From contig JAFGOZ010000544.1 of NCBI GenBank assembly GCA_016926235.1, positions 10,553 to 74,552 of the forward strand: DNA of 64,000 nt, in the 5' to 3' direction. Under the pieces are notes generated by a model that ran no database searches, was not told the origin of the DNA, and worked only from the letters and a program-made list of their open reading frames with translations. Made by a program: the position numbers and the translations under genes. The stretch is from Bacteroidales bacterium. Its GTDB lineage: Bacteria > Bacteroidota > Bacteroidia > Bacteroidales > UBA10428. Positions within the stretch are counted from its first letter, which is position 1, and each line of letters opens with the position of its first letter. Below, piece after piece: positions 17,546 through 24,676 of the stretch.

Positions 17546-17861
17546 ATATAATTTCCCCGCAGGTAAAAATTTCATTATAAAATAAGTCGCCTATCTTTAT
17601 CCGATTGTTTATTCGTTGTTCACTATCAACAATCACATCAAAATATAAGGAAGTGTTTTTGAATTGTTCATATAATTCTTTCTTTATTTTTAACCTGTAA
17701 GGTCTTATATCTTTTTCATCCAAATTCTTTACTATTAACAAATCAATATCGCTACCTTCCTTTGGATTTCCATATGCATAACTTCCAAACAGGATTATTT
17801 TCTCAGGATCATACGATTGCAGGGAACATACTATTTTATTCTTTATGTTTTCATTAATCAT
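17538..17861 (-). CDS. MNT-type minimal nucleotidyltransferase
   Basis: This 107-residue nucleotidyltransferase has the motif LFGSYAYGN and SDIDLL, giving Gly26-Ser27 and the metal-binding Asp38 and Asp40. It is the upstream gene of an MNT/HEPN pair. In characterised type VII systems the MNT protein AMPylates or oligo-adenylates the HEPN toxin and so neutralises it. All catalytic residues are present. A TATTTTTG element lies 28 bases upstream, so the pair probably has its own promoter instead of reading from wza. Confidence 0.85.
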   Translation of the reverse strand: MINENIKNKIVCSLQSYDPEKIILFGSYAYGNPKEGSDIDLLIVKNLDEKDIRPYRLKIKKELYEQFKNTSLYFDVIVDSEQRINNRIKIGDLFYNEIFTCGEIIYA

Positions 17862-17888
17862 AACACTCTTTCGAAATGGATTCTACGG

Positions 17889-17896
17889 CAAAAATA
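17889..17896 (-). promoter_or_regulatory. Bacteroidota-type -7 element before the MNT/HEPN pair
   Basis: TATTTTTG matches the TAnnTTTG -7 consensus and lies 28 bases before the ATG of the MNT gene. I see no clear TTG at the -33 spacing. The repeat element R3 begins about 20 bases further upstream. Confidence 0.45.
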
Positions 17897-17916
17897 CAAA
17901 AAATACTATTATGATA

Positions 17917-18030
17917 TTAGCTTTCAATTGTCAGCTATCAGCCGGGTCTGATGATTTTTTTGGTCAGGCTCATTTACTATTTGTCTGTCTGTTTTATGCG
18001 CCAACAAGCTGACGGCTGATCGCTGAAAGT
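17917..18030. repeat. Palindromic TCAGC/GCTGA repeat element (family A, copy R3)
   Basis: The left arm TTAGCTTTCAATTGTCAGC and the right arm GCTGACGGCTGATCGCTGA are inverted relative to each other. The core GGTCAGGCTCATTTACTATT (17962-17981) with TGTCTGTCTGTTTTATGC matches R1 and R2. The element ends 3 bases from the wza stop codon. Confidence 0.75.
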
Positions 18031-18033
18031 TTG

Positions 18034-18810
18034 CTATTGCTTATCAACATAATTCAATACCAAAACAAAAGTACTGATAGCTCCCAAGGCTACACTTATA
18101 GTCGGTATATTCATCCGGAACGACTTAAATTTCAAAGGTTCCACATAAATCACATCATTAGGCAACACGTAAAAATACTCTGAACTTATAATATTTTTTG
18201 AAGTCAGATCAATATCGGCCACCTGCGTGGTATCAGCAAGTGTACGGATAATATGTACACGTTTCCGGTTACCGTAGTCATTCATGTCCCCGGCCCTGCT
18301 TATGGCTTCAAAAACTGTAAGCTGTGGGTTATAGCTGGGGTATCTGCCGGGAGCTTTCACCTCCCCCAATACGGAAAAACTATACGAGAGCAGCTTAACG
18401 GATGCTACCGGCTCCTTAATAAATTTTCGTGCTTCTTCTTCAATGGCAACCTGCGCTTCACTAAGGGTTTTGTCTACAACCTGCACATTGCCGATTACCG
18501 GTAATGTAACACAACCCGAGTCATTTATACTTTGTCCATATAAATATTGTGTTGCTTCATACTGAAGATAAACATTATTATTTCCTGACATAAGCGGATT
18601 ATACACTTCGTTGATTTCCGGATCCAGGGTCATAATGTTTATGTAGAGTATATCCTTCTTCTGTATCCTGTAATCCGTGGAAGGTGTGATAAAAGTCTCC
18701 TGAGGCGTTTCGGGATCGAGGTCGTTCATGTAGGTGAGTTTTTTGTGAGTTGTGCAGGAGACAGATATTACAACTAAAATACAAACTAATATATTGGTTG
18801 TTTTCTTCAT
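18034..18810 (-). CDS. wza: Wza-like polysaccharide export lipoprotein (BexD/CtrA/VexA family)
   Basis: This 258-residue outer-membrane export protein carries a lipoprotein signal ending in VISVSC (Cys19). A polysaccharide-export domain (about residues 40-160) follows, with phrases YRIQKKDILYINI and VIGNVQVVDKTLSEA. Next is a SLBB-like domain around SFSVLGEVKAPGRYPSYN, and a C-terminal hydrophobic segment (about 235-254). It forms the outer-membrane exit for the polysaccharide and works with Wzc. It has a TACATTTG -7 element upstream. In many Bacteroidota wza and wzc are adjacent; here 5.5 kb of accessory genes lie between. The gene ends in TAG, so amber is a normal stop in this genome. Confidence 0.9.
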   Translation of the reverse strand: MKKTTNILVCILVVISVSCTTHKKLTYMNDLDPETPQETFITPSTDYRIQKKDILYINIMTLDPEINEVYNPLMSGNNNVYLQYEATQYLYGQSINDSGCVTLPVIGNVQVVDKTLSEAQVAIEEEARKFIKEPVASVKLLSYSFSVLGEVKAPGRYPSYNPQLTVFEAISRAGDMNDYGNRKRVHIIRTLADTTQVADIDLTSKNIISSEYFYVLPNDVIYVEPLKFKSFRMNIPTISVALGAISTFVLVLNYVDKQ

Positions 18811-18832
18811 GATTGCTGTTCTTTTATGGATG

Positions 18833-18840
18833 CAAATGTA
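18833..18840 (-). promoter_or_regulatory. Possible -7 promoter element for wza
   Basis: TACATTTG fits TAnnTTTG and lies 22 bases before the ATG. No TTG is seen at the matching -33 distance. Confidence 0.4.
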
Positions 18841-18881
18841 GTAGTTATTTATTATATATCCTTTATTTAATGTACAGAAGA

Positions 18882-18963
18882 TGAGAAGGTGGGAGGGTGA
18901 GAAACTCAGAAGGGGAGATAAACTACATCATGTCTTCTCATTTTCTCACCCTCCCATGGTCTC
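18882..18963. repeat. Long inverted repeat upstream of wza
   Basis: Two arms of 23 bases, 18882-18904 and 18941-18963, pair with about 3 mismatches around a spacer of some 36 bases. The paired core is GGGAGGGTGAGAAA against TTTCTCACCCTCCC. It is made from the CTCAnnTTCTC words (family B) that also fill the composite modules. It lies between the four-helix-bundle gene and the wza promoter, so it would form a stable hairpin in any transcript reading through from nusG. Confidence 0.75.
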
Positions 18964-18989
18964 ATTTTCTCATTTTCTAATTTTCCTGC

Positions 18990-19364
18990 TTATATACTCC
19001 ATTTCTCAGGTTGCCTCTGCATATTTACCAGCATCCCAATTATGTCATTATACGTTTTATCAAGAGTATCAAATTCTTCCTTTTCAATATATTCACAATG
19101 CAATGCAAAATCCAGCCAGTTTTGAGTTTCTCCGGCTTCAGCTTCACTTTCATTTAGCTTTAATGAAAAAGATTTTGGATATTTTCTCCTTCTAAACGCT
19201 TCAGCAATATTAGCAGAAACTGATCTTGACGATCTTCTTATTTGATCTGTAAGAGAGTACAATTCTTCTTTCGGAAAATTTTTTGTTAAAGGAAATATTT
19301 TCATTGCAGCCGTGAATGATTTTTGGTACACTTTTAAACTTCGATGGCTCTTAATAACTTCCAT
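18990..19364 (-). CDS. Four-helix-bundle protein (S23/IVS family)
   Basis: This 124-residue helical protein has the family phrases SLKVYQKSFTAAMKI, LTDQIRRSSRSVSANIAEAF and LNESEAEAGETQNWLD. It belongs to the group related to proteins encoded by intervening sequences in 23S rRNA. Members are common inside Bacteroidota polysaccharide clusters, but their function is unknown. It sits between nusG and wza on the same strand, bordered on both sides by family B repeat words. A second, distant member lies at 21677-22033. Confidence 0.85.
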   Translation of the reverse strand: MEVIKSHRSLKVYQKSFTAAMKIFPLTKNFPKEELYSLTDQIRRSSRSVSANIAEAFRRRKYPKSFSLKLNESEAEAGETQNWLDFALHCEYIEKEEFDTLDKTYNDIIGMLVNMQRQPEKWSI

Positions 19365-19424
19365 TCTAAAGATCTATAAATTAACAATCATTGATCCATT
19401 ACCTGTATTACTTTTTTTTTATGC

Positions 19425-19510
19425 TCACTCTCCCAAATCCTCACTCACATTCTCATCTTCTCCCTTTCCCGTTTTCCCAAATTCTCATCTCCCCGCCTTC
19501 CACAGCTTCG
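19425..19510. repeat. CTCATCTTCTC-word run (family B)
   Basis: In the 225-base gap between the antiterminator and the four-helix-bundle gene, words such as CTCACATTCTCATCTTCTCC and TTCCCAAATTCTCATCTCC run in near-tandem. It is the same word family as in modules C1 to C3 and in the inverted repeat at 18882-18963. Confidence 0.6.
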
Positions 19511-19589
19511 CTTCCTCAGTCACATCAGACTAAGTGAAGGTATGGAACGTAACATGGCACAATATACTAATGGCCAATTATTTAAAATA

Positions 19590-20141
19590 CTATATATTAC
19601 CTGTCCGTGCAATCGGCACTCCAAAGGAGGCAATCGCATAATCAGGTTGCATTTTCTTTACATGTTCAGCAGGGATATTCAGAACAACATTTTGCCGGAT
19701 GTTATCTATCTCCAGTAAAACATTATACCTTCCCCGGTAATCGACAAGCCGGCCTGTATAACCCTTCATCTCGCCATATACGATTTGCAAATAATCGCCC
19801 GGGTCCAGTTCTTCATTGGTAATTTCATAGGTAAGGCCGGATGTCATCAATGACTTAACAGCCAGGATCTGTTTTTCGGGAATGGATGCCAGCTTATTCT
19901 CAAATTTTATGAAGCATACTACACCACTGGTGTTTAACACTTTAAAGTAATCTTTGTCGGGATTTATGTTAACAAATATATATGAACGGAAAAGAGGTTC
20001 TTCCACCCATTTCTTACGATCGCTCCAGTATTTTAGCTTCTTCTGCAAGGGCAGGTAGGTCTCTATGCCTTCCAGTGTCAAACGTTCCAGTACCTGCTTT
20101 TCTGCCCTGGAGTATGTATAAACCGCATACCACCGCTTCAT
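19590..20141 (-). CDS. NusG-like transcription antiterminator (UpxY/LoaP type)
   Basis: This 183-residue NusG paralogue has an N-terminal NGN domain (MKRWYAVYTYSRAEKQV, later EPLFRSYIFVNI) and a C-terminal KOW domain (GEMKGYTGRLVDYRGRYNVL). In Bacteroidota such specialised NusG proteins are encoded within polysaccharide operons and keep RNA polymerase moving through them. The longer frame from 20213 adds 24 residues with no family resemblance; MKRWYAVY is the usual start. It lies between fcl and wza in the middle of the locus, not at its head, so it would affect wza, wzc and the CDP-sugar genes most directly. Confidence 0.88.
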   Translation of the reverse strand: MKRWYAVYTYSRAEKQVLERLTLEGIETYLPLQKKLKYWSDRKKWVEEPLFRSYIFVNINPDKDYFKVLNTSGVVCFIKFENKLASIPEKQILAVKSLMTSGLTYEITNEELDPGDYLQIVYGEMKGYTGRLVDYRGRYNVLLEIDNIRQNVVLNIPAEHVKKMQPDYAIASFGVPIARTGNI

Positions 20142-20220
20142 CTCAATCGGTATTGTTGATTGTTCTCTAGCATTTATTAAACAAATATAAGTCAGTTTTG
20201 TTAAACGGGGCAATAAATTT

Positions 20221-20320
20221 ATTCACGAATTGCATGAATTGTCACCAAAAACAAGGGAGAAGTCCACAAATTTCACTAATTATCACGAAAAGAATTAGCA
20301 GAATTCGTGTAATTCGTGGA
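20221..20320. repeat. Inverted-repeat element of ACGAATT words (family E), overlapping the fcl 3' end
   Basis: The left arm TTCACGAATTGCATGAATTG (20222-20241) and the right arm AGAATTCGTGTAATTCGTGG (20300-20319) are near reverse complements. They enclose about 58 bases. The right arm lies inside the last codons of fcl, whose stop is at 20295-20297. Confidence 0.7.
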
Positions 20321-21434
20321 CATAGTCTCTATAAACCCTCTCAATACCTTCAAGCAAAGAAATGGTTTCTTTCCAGCCCAGTGCATGCAGTTTATCCACA
20401 TTCATTAATTTTTGCATAGTGCCATCGGGTTTTTCGGTGTTCCATCTAATCTTTCCTTTAAATCCTGTAATATTTTTTACCATTTCGGCTAATTCTTTAA
20501 TTGTAAGATCTGTGCCGGTACCTATGTTGATGTGGGTGTTTATGATGGGGGACGAAGGACGGGGAACGAAGGATGTTGTGTGTGAGGGTTGGGAAGTGAG
20601 TGTGACCAGTTGGCTAAAATCAATATTTTCCATGAGGAAGACGCAGGCATCGGAGAGGTCGTCGGTATGTAAAAATTCCCTGCGGGGACTGCCACTGCCC
20701 CATAATTCGATTTCAACGTTTTTATCTTTTGTACGTAATCCGTATTTTGCCAGAATATTTAAAACATCTTTCTCTTTTGCATCTCCATTTATGCCTTCAA
20801 TGGGCCGTTTGTTCAGGTCCTTGCGTATAGCTTCCATGTTATTTTGTTCAAGGCATTTGCCTAAATGGAACTTCCGGATAAGGGCAGGCAATACATGCGA
20901 AGTCTCCAGGTTATAATTGTCGTTGGGGCCATAGAGATTTGTCGGCATAACACAGATAAAGTTTGTGCCATACTGTATATTATACGATTCACACATTTTA
21001 ATGCCGGCAATCTTTGCAATAGCATAGGGTTCATTGGTATATTCCAGCTCGGAAGTAAGCAGGTACTCTTCTTTTAATGGCTGGGGTGCATTTTTTGGAT
21101 AGATGCATGAACTTCCCAGGAAAAGCAACTTTTTTACCCCATGCACATAGCTTTGATGAATAATGTTATTCTGTATTTGCAAATTTTCGTAGATAAACTG
21201 GGCCCTGTAAGTATTATTTGCCACAATGCCACCCACTTTGGCAGCAGCCAGGAACACGTAATCGGGCTTTTCCTTTTCAAAAAAGTCCCTCACCGTTTGC
21301 TGATCCGTCAGGTCATACTGAGGATACGATGTAAATACAAAGTTTGTATACCCTTTTTTCTGAAGGTTTCTGAGAATGGAACTGCCTACCAGGCCTGTAT
21401 GGCCGGCAATGTAAATTTTTGAATTATTATCCAT
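20295..21434 (-). CDS. fcl: GDP-L-fucose synthase, with repeat-derived inserts
   Basis: The enzyme makes GDP-L-fucose from the gmd product by 3,5-epimerisation and 4-reduction. The motifs are GHTGLVGSS near residue 11, SSCIYPKNAPQPLKEEYLL and catalytic YAIAK near residue 136. Further on are REFLHTDDLSDACVFLM and INIGTGTDLTIKELAEMV. At 379 residues it is longer than usual. Part of the excess is a low-complexity, Ser/Pro/Thr-rich stretch (VTLTSQPSHTTSFVPRPSS) between the substrate-binding segment and INIGTG, encoded by a family C repeat. The last residues HELHEFC are encoded by a family E repeat. Gmd is 0.7 kb upstream, separated by a four-helix-bundle gene. Confidence 0.93.
   Translation of the reverse strand: MDNNSKIYIAGHTGLVGSSILRNLQKKGYTNFVFTSYPQYDLTDQQTVRDFFEKEKPDYVFLAAAKVGGIVANNTYRAQFIYENLQIQNNIIHQSYVHGVKKLLFLGSSCIYPKNAPQPLKEEYLLTSELEYTNEPYAIAKIAGIKMCESYNIQYGTNFICVMPTNLYGPNDNYNLETSHVLPALIRKFHLGKCLEQNNMEAIRKDLNKRPIEGINGDAKEKDVLNILAKYGLRTKDKNVEIELWGSGSPRREFLHTDDLSDACVFLMENIDFSQLVTLTSQPSHTTSFVPRPSSPIINTHINIGTGTDLTIKELAEMVKNITGFKGKIRWNTEKPDGTMQKLMNVDKLHALGWKETISLLEGIERVYRDYVHELHEFC
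20545..20615. repeat. Family C repeat inside the fcl reading frame
   Basis: GGGGGACGAAGGACGGGG, then AACGAAGGATGTTGTGTGTG, runs in-frame through fcl. It aligns with the intergenic words at 21461-21500 and 7957-7995, which have the same order: GACGA words, then GTTGGGTGTGGG. It adds roughly 22 to 24 residues in a region where related synthases go almost directly to NTHINIG. Confidence 0.75.
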
Positions 21435-21460
21435 TGTACCTTAGTTTTATTATAGTTGTT

Positions 21461-21563
21461 GGACGATCGACGAGGGACGAATGACGTTGGGTGTGGGATA
21501 ACTGATTAGGGGATGAACTAAATACGACGAATGAAGAAGGACGAGAGACGAAGGACATGGGAG
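21461..21563. repeat. Family C repeat, forward copy upstream of fcl
   Basis: GGACGATCGACGAGGGACGA, ATGACGTTGGGTGTGGG, and further on ACGACGAATGAAGAAGGACG and AGAGACGAAGGAC. Together with the inverted copy at 22097-22185 it brackets the four-helix-bundle gene. A 79-codon open frame crossing it is a repeat artefact. Confidence 0.75.
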
Positions 21564-21676
21564 GATTGTAGCTGCGCGTACGCTTAAGAGGATCAGTGCA
21601 GGAGTAAGAAAAGTGATAAATTGAGTGGTAAATATGAAAGATATATTTATTATTCAACAATTTCATAAAGTATGGA

Positions 21677-22033
21677 TTATTCTTTTATGGATTTTATAAA
21701 AGCATTAAGTTTTGCAAATAATTTGTTCGTTACTTCTTCAATATCTGACAATCCTTCAAGTTTTGAGTATTCCCTTCTTTCTATCAATCTTACGCATGCA
21801 ATAACTTCAACCAATGAATGTAAAGATATCCTTAAAAATTTCTTTTTTTCTTTAGCTGTAATACATATGGAACCTTCAGCTATGTTCAATGAAATGGATG
21901 TCCCTGCTCTGATGATTTGACTACATAGATTAAATTTTTCTGAAGATGGGAGATCATCAGCAATTTTATATATTATGTCAGATAAATCTAACGCAATTTG
22001 CCAGACTTCTAAATTTTCAAAACTATATTCCAT
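21677..22033 (-). CDS. Four-helix-bundle protein (S23/IVS family)
   Basis: This 118-residue helical protein contains FENLEVWQIALDLSDIIY, CSQIIRAGTSISLNIAEGS and FLRISLHSLVEVIACVRL, the normal layout of the family, complete at both ends. It is only distantly similar to the protein at 18990-19364. It lies between gmd and fcl, genes of one pathway that are usually adjacent. It is bordered by family C repeats in opposite orientations, so the gene plus repeats looks like an inserted unit. Function unknown. Confidence 0.85.
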   Translation of the reverse strand: MEYSFENLEVWQIALDLSDIIYKIADDLPSSEKFNLCSQIIRAGTSISLNIAEGSICITAKEKKKFLRISLHSLVEVIACVRLIERREYSKLEGLSDIEEVTNKLFAKLNAFIKSIKE

Positions 22034-22096
22034 GAATAAATATTTTTTTATAGAGTATAATGTATGCTCTCAACAATGAACTCATTGCACCCGCCA

Positions 22097-22185
22097 ATCG
22101 TCTTTCGTCAATCATCACTCAAAACCCTTTTCCCTCATCACTCTTCAATCGTCCAACGTCCCTCGTCCTTCGTCAACCATCACTC
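22097..22185. repeat. Family C repeat, inverted copy at the gmd 3' end
   Basis: CGTCTTTCGTCAATCATCAC (22099-22118) and CGTCCTTCGTCAACCATCAC (22163-22182) are two direct copies within the element, with GTCCAACGTCCCTCGTCC between. On the minus strand these read as GACGA words, opposite to the copy at 21461-21563. The second copy covers the gmd stop codon at 22180-22182. Confidence 0.75.
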
Positions 22186-23313
22186 AAAGTAATTCTTGAT
22201 CCGGTAGCCTCCATCCTGCAGATATTTTTGCTTGGTCATAAGCCTGATATCACTGCCAATCATATCTTTTATCAGATCGTCGACGGTTCGTCTGGGCTTC
22301 CATCCCAAATCTTTAAATGCCTTGGATGCATCTCCTACCAGCAAATCCACTTCTGTAGGTCTGAAATATCTCGGGTCAACTTCTAAAATAACATCACCGG
22401 GCTTTAAATGTTTATTAATTTCAAAATCACATATTTCAGTATTGGCAACTTTACTGACAATACCTTTTTCATCTGCCCCTGTACCTTTAAAATCAATTTC
22501 AATACCCAGTTCTGCTGCTGCCTTACGCACAAAATCGCGTATTTCAGTAGTAACCCCCGTAGCAATAACAAAGTCATCAGCTATCTTATGCTGCATGATG
22601 AGGTACATGGCTTCCACATAGTCTTTAGCATGACCCCAGTCTCGCTTTGCAGAGAGGTTTCCGAGGTAGAATTTTTCCTGAAGGCCCAGGGCAATTCTCG
22701 ATAAGGCACGTGTGATCTTACGGGTCACAAAAGTTTCACCTCTTATGGGTGATTCATGGTTAAACAGTATGCCATTGCTGGCAAAAATATTGTATGCCTC
22801 ACGATAGTTTATAGCGATCCAGTAAGCAAATTGTTTGGCAACAGCATATGGGCTTCGGGGATAAAAAGGCGTGGTTTCTGTTTGAGGCACAGCCTGCACC
22901 TTACCATACAATTCGGAAGTAGATGCCTGGTAAAAACGGGTTTTTTTCTCAAGACCCAGTAAGCGTATAGCCTCTAAAATACGTAACGCACCCAAAGCAT
23001 CAGAGTTTGCAGTATATTCAGGGGTTTCAAAAGATACATGTACATGGCTCTGGGCTGCAAGATTATAAATCTCATCAGGTTGTATTTCCTGGATTATTCG
23101 TATAAGATTTGTAGAATCAGTCAGATCGCCATAGTGAAGGACAAAATTCTGGTTATCTGTATGCGGATCCTGATAAATATGGTCAATACGATCGGTATTG
23201 AATAATGAGCTCCTTCTTTTTATGCCGTGCACAGCATAGCCTTTTTTTAGTAAAAACTCGGCCAGATATGCCCCGTCCTGACCTGTAACCCCTGTAATTA
23301 GTGCTGTTTTCAT
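22180..23313 (-). CDS. gmd: GDP-mannose 4,6-dehydratase
   Basis: This 377-residue dehydratase makes GDP-4-keto-6-deoxymannose from GDP-mannose. Motifs are [12 protein letters not shown] at residues 6-17, the GDP-binding [16 protein letters not shown], catalytic YAVAK near residue 154, [16 protein letters not shown] and [13 protein letters not shown] near the C-terminus. The length matches the family and the C-terminus is complete; its final codons lie in a family C repeat. It feeds Fcl, encoded downstream. Confidence 0.97.
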   Translation of the reverse strand: MKTALITGVTGQDGAYLAEFLLKKGYAVHGIKRRSSLFNTDRIDHIYQDPHTDNQNFVLHYGDLTDSTNLIRIIQEIQPDEIYNLAAQSHVHVSFETPEYTANSDALGALRILEAIRLLGLEKKTRFYQASTSELYGKVQAVPQTETTPFYPRSPYAVAKQFAYWIAINYREAYNIFASNGILFNHESPIRGETFVTRKITRALSRIALGLQEKFYLGNLSAKRDWGHAKDYVEAMYLIMQHKIADDFVIATGVTTEIRDFVRKAAAELGIEIDFKGTGADEKGIVSKVANTEICDFEINKHLKPGDVILEVDPRYFRPTEVDLLVGDASKAFKDLGWKPRRTVDDLIKDMIGSDIRLMTKQKYLQDGGYRIKNYFE

Positions 23314-23704
23314 TTGTGTATTTTTTTATAATATCAATATTTCAATGCTATATTATTCAATAATATGAAAGCTCAAAATATCCAGATACATTCATCCTGA
23401 ACAAGTCCAGCAATACTATATTATTGGTAATTTGTTAATCCACTACATGGAATAGGACCTCGTTTGTTTATTTTGTCTGCAACATTTTATCCGCGAGGCG
23501 AAATTTCGTCGCAGGCGATTGATTATTGTAGTAAATATACCCACGAACCACATAATACCTCGTAGAAGTTACAAAATAAAATCATTCACGAAAATATATG
23601 TCAGTTTATTCAGACCTATCTGAAATATTTTCAGGATGTCTAAATGTTTGACTTTTTATATGCTATCAATATCATTAATAAATGATATCGTAACTAATAT
23701 AAAA
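23314..23704. other. Gene-free spacer upstream of gmd
   Basis: No coding frame, RNA or clear promoter is recognisable. There is a small GCGAGGCGAAATTTCGTCGC palindromic stretch near 23491-23510. A few words recall family E (CACGAA). I see nothing else. Confidence 0.5.
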
Positions 23705-24649
23705 TTATGCATTTTTTACAAAAGGATGGACATCATCACCTCCTTTATTAACCGGACTGCTGTTTCTTATTGCATGTACAATCTGTATGGATTTCCGTGC
23801 TTCATCCAGGCGAAATCCGTTACCCTTTAGTATTTCTTCGTAACTGCGGGTATGCAGATCTGTAAATCCCTCACTAAATTCAATTTCTTTTTCATCCATA
23901 GTGATTGAACGATAGGTTCGTTTACCCTGCTTTTTAATCTCTACAGGGATATCGTTATAGTCGAGACTTAAAAACCATCGTACCCTTGCTTTCTCCAAAT
24001 CAAGAAAACCTGCAGCCTTATTTTCCTTCAGCATATGAACCTGGTTACTCTTTATATCGCCAAATATCCAGGTAAGCATATCAAAAAAGTGCACACCAAT
24101 GTTGGTAGCAATACCCCCCGATTTATGTACATCCCCTTTCCATGAGATCATATACCAATGCCCGCGGCTGGTTATATAAGTTAAATCAATATCGTGAATT
24201 TTCCCTGATTTATCTCCGTCAATCTTTTTCTTTAATTCAATAATTGAAGGATGCAGACGTAGTTGAAGGATATTGTAAATAGGAGCACCGTATTCATGTT
24301 GCAATTCTGCCAAGGCATTGATGTTCCATGGATTGAGTACCAGGGGTTTTTCACATATAGCAGCCGCCCCTATCCGCAGTGCAAAACGTATATGTGCATC
24401 ATGGAGATAATTGGGAGAACAGATGCTGACATAATCAATTGTTTTTCCTGATCTTTTATATTTTTCCAGATGACGGTCAAAACGCTCAAATTCGACAAAA
24501 AAATCACTCTCGGGAAAGTAACTGTCTATAATTCCTACACTGTCATTCGGATCAAGAGATGCAACCAGATTATTACCGGTCTCTTTTATGGCTTTTAGGT
24601 GCCTTACTGCAATAAAACCTCCAACTCCTACTAATGCAAAGTTCTTCAT
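23705..24649 (-). CDS. Gfo/Idh/MocA oxidoreductase, WlbA/WbpB-like (UDP-GlcNAc-uronate 3-dehydrogenase)
   Basis: This 314-residue NAD-dependent oxidoreductase has the Rossmann start NFALVGVGGFIAVRHLKAI, the SICSPNYLHDAHI segment, the family EKP motif in CEKPLVLNPWN, and a C-terminal IGVHFFDMLTWIFGD. Next to a UDP-sugar dehydrogenase, an aminotransferase and an acetyltransferase of the same pathway it should oxidise C3 of UDP-2-acetamido-2-deoxyglucuronate. It is the last gene of the five-gene block. Confidence 0.82.
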   Translation of the reverse strand: MKNFALVGVGGFIAVRHLKAIKETGNNLVASLDPNDSVGIIDSYFPESDFFVEFERFDRHLEKYKRSGKTIDYVSICSPNYLHDAHIRFALRIGAAAICEKPLVLNPWNINALAELQHEYGAPIYNILQLRLHPSIIELKKKIDGDKSGKIHDIDLTYITSRGHWYMISWKGDVHKSGGIATNIGVHFFDMLTWIFGDIKSNQVHMLKENKAAGFLDLEKARVRWFLSLDYNDIPVEIKKQGKRTYRSITMDEKEIEFSEGFTDLHTRSYEEILKGNGFRLDEARKSIQIVHAIRNSSPVNKGGDDVHPFVKNA

Positions 24650-24676
24650 GGTATTATTTTATAATTTTCAAAGGTA

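Noticed and set aside
12526..18033. Integron with attC sites
   Set aside because: The modules show no GTTRRRY core in a paired arrangement, and no integrase or attI-like site is visible.
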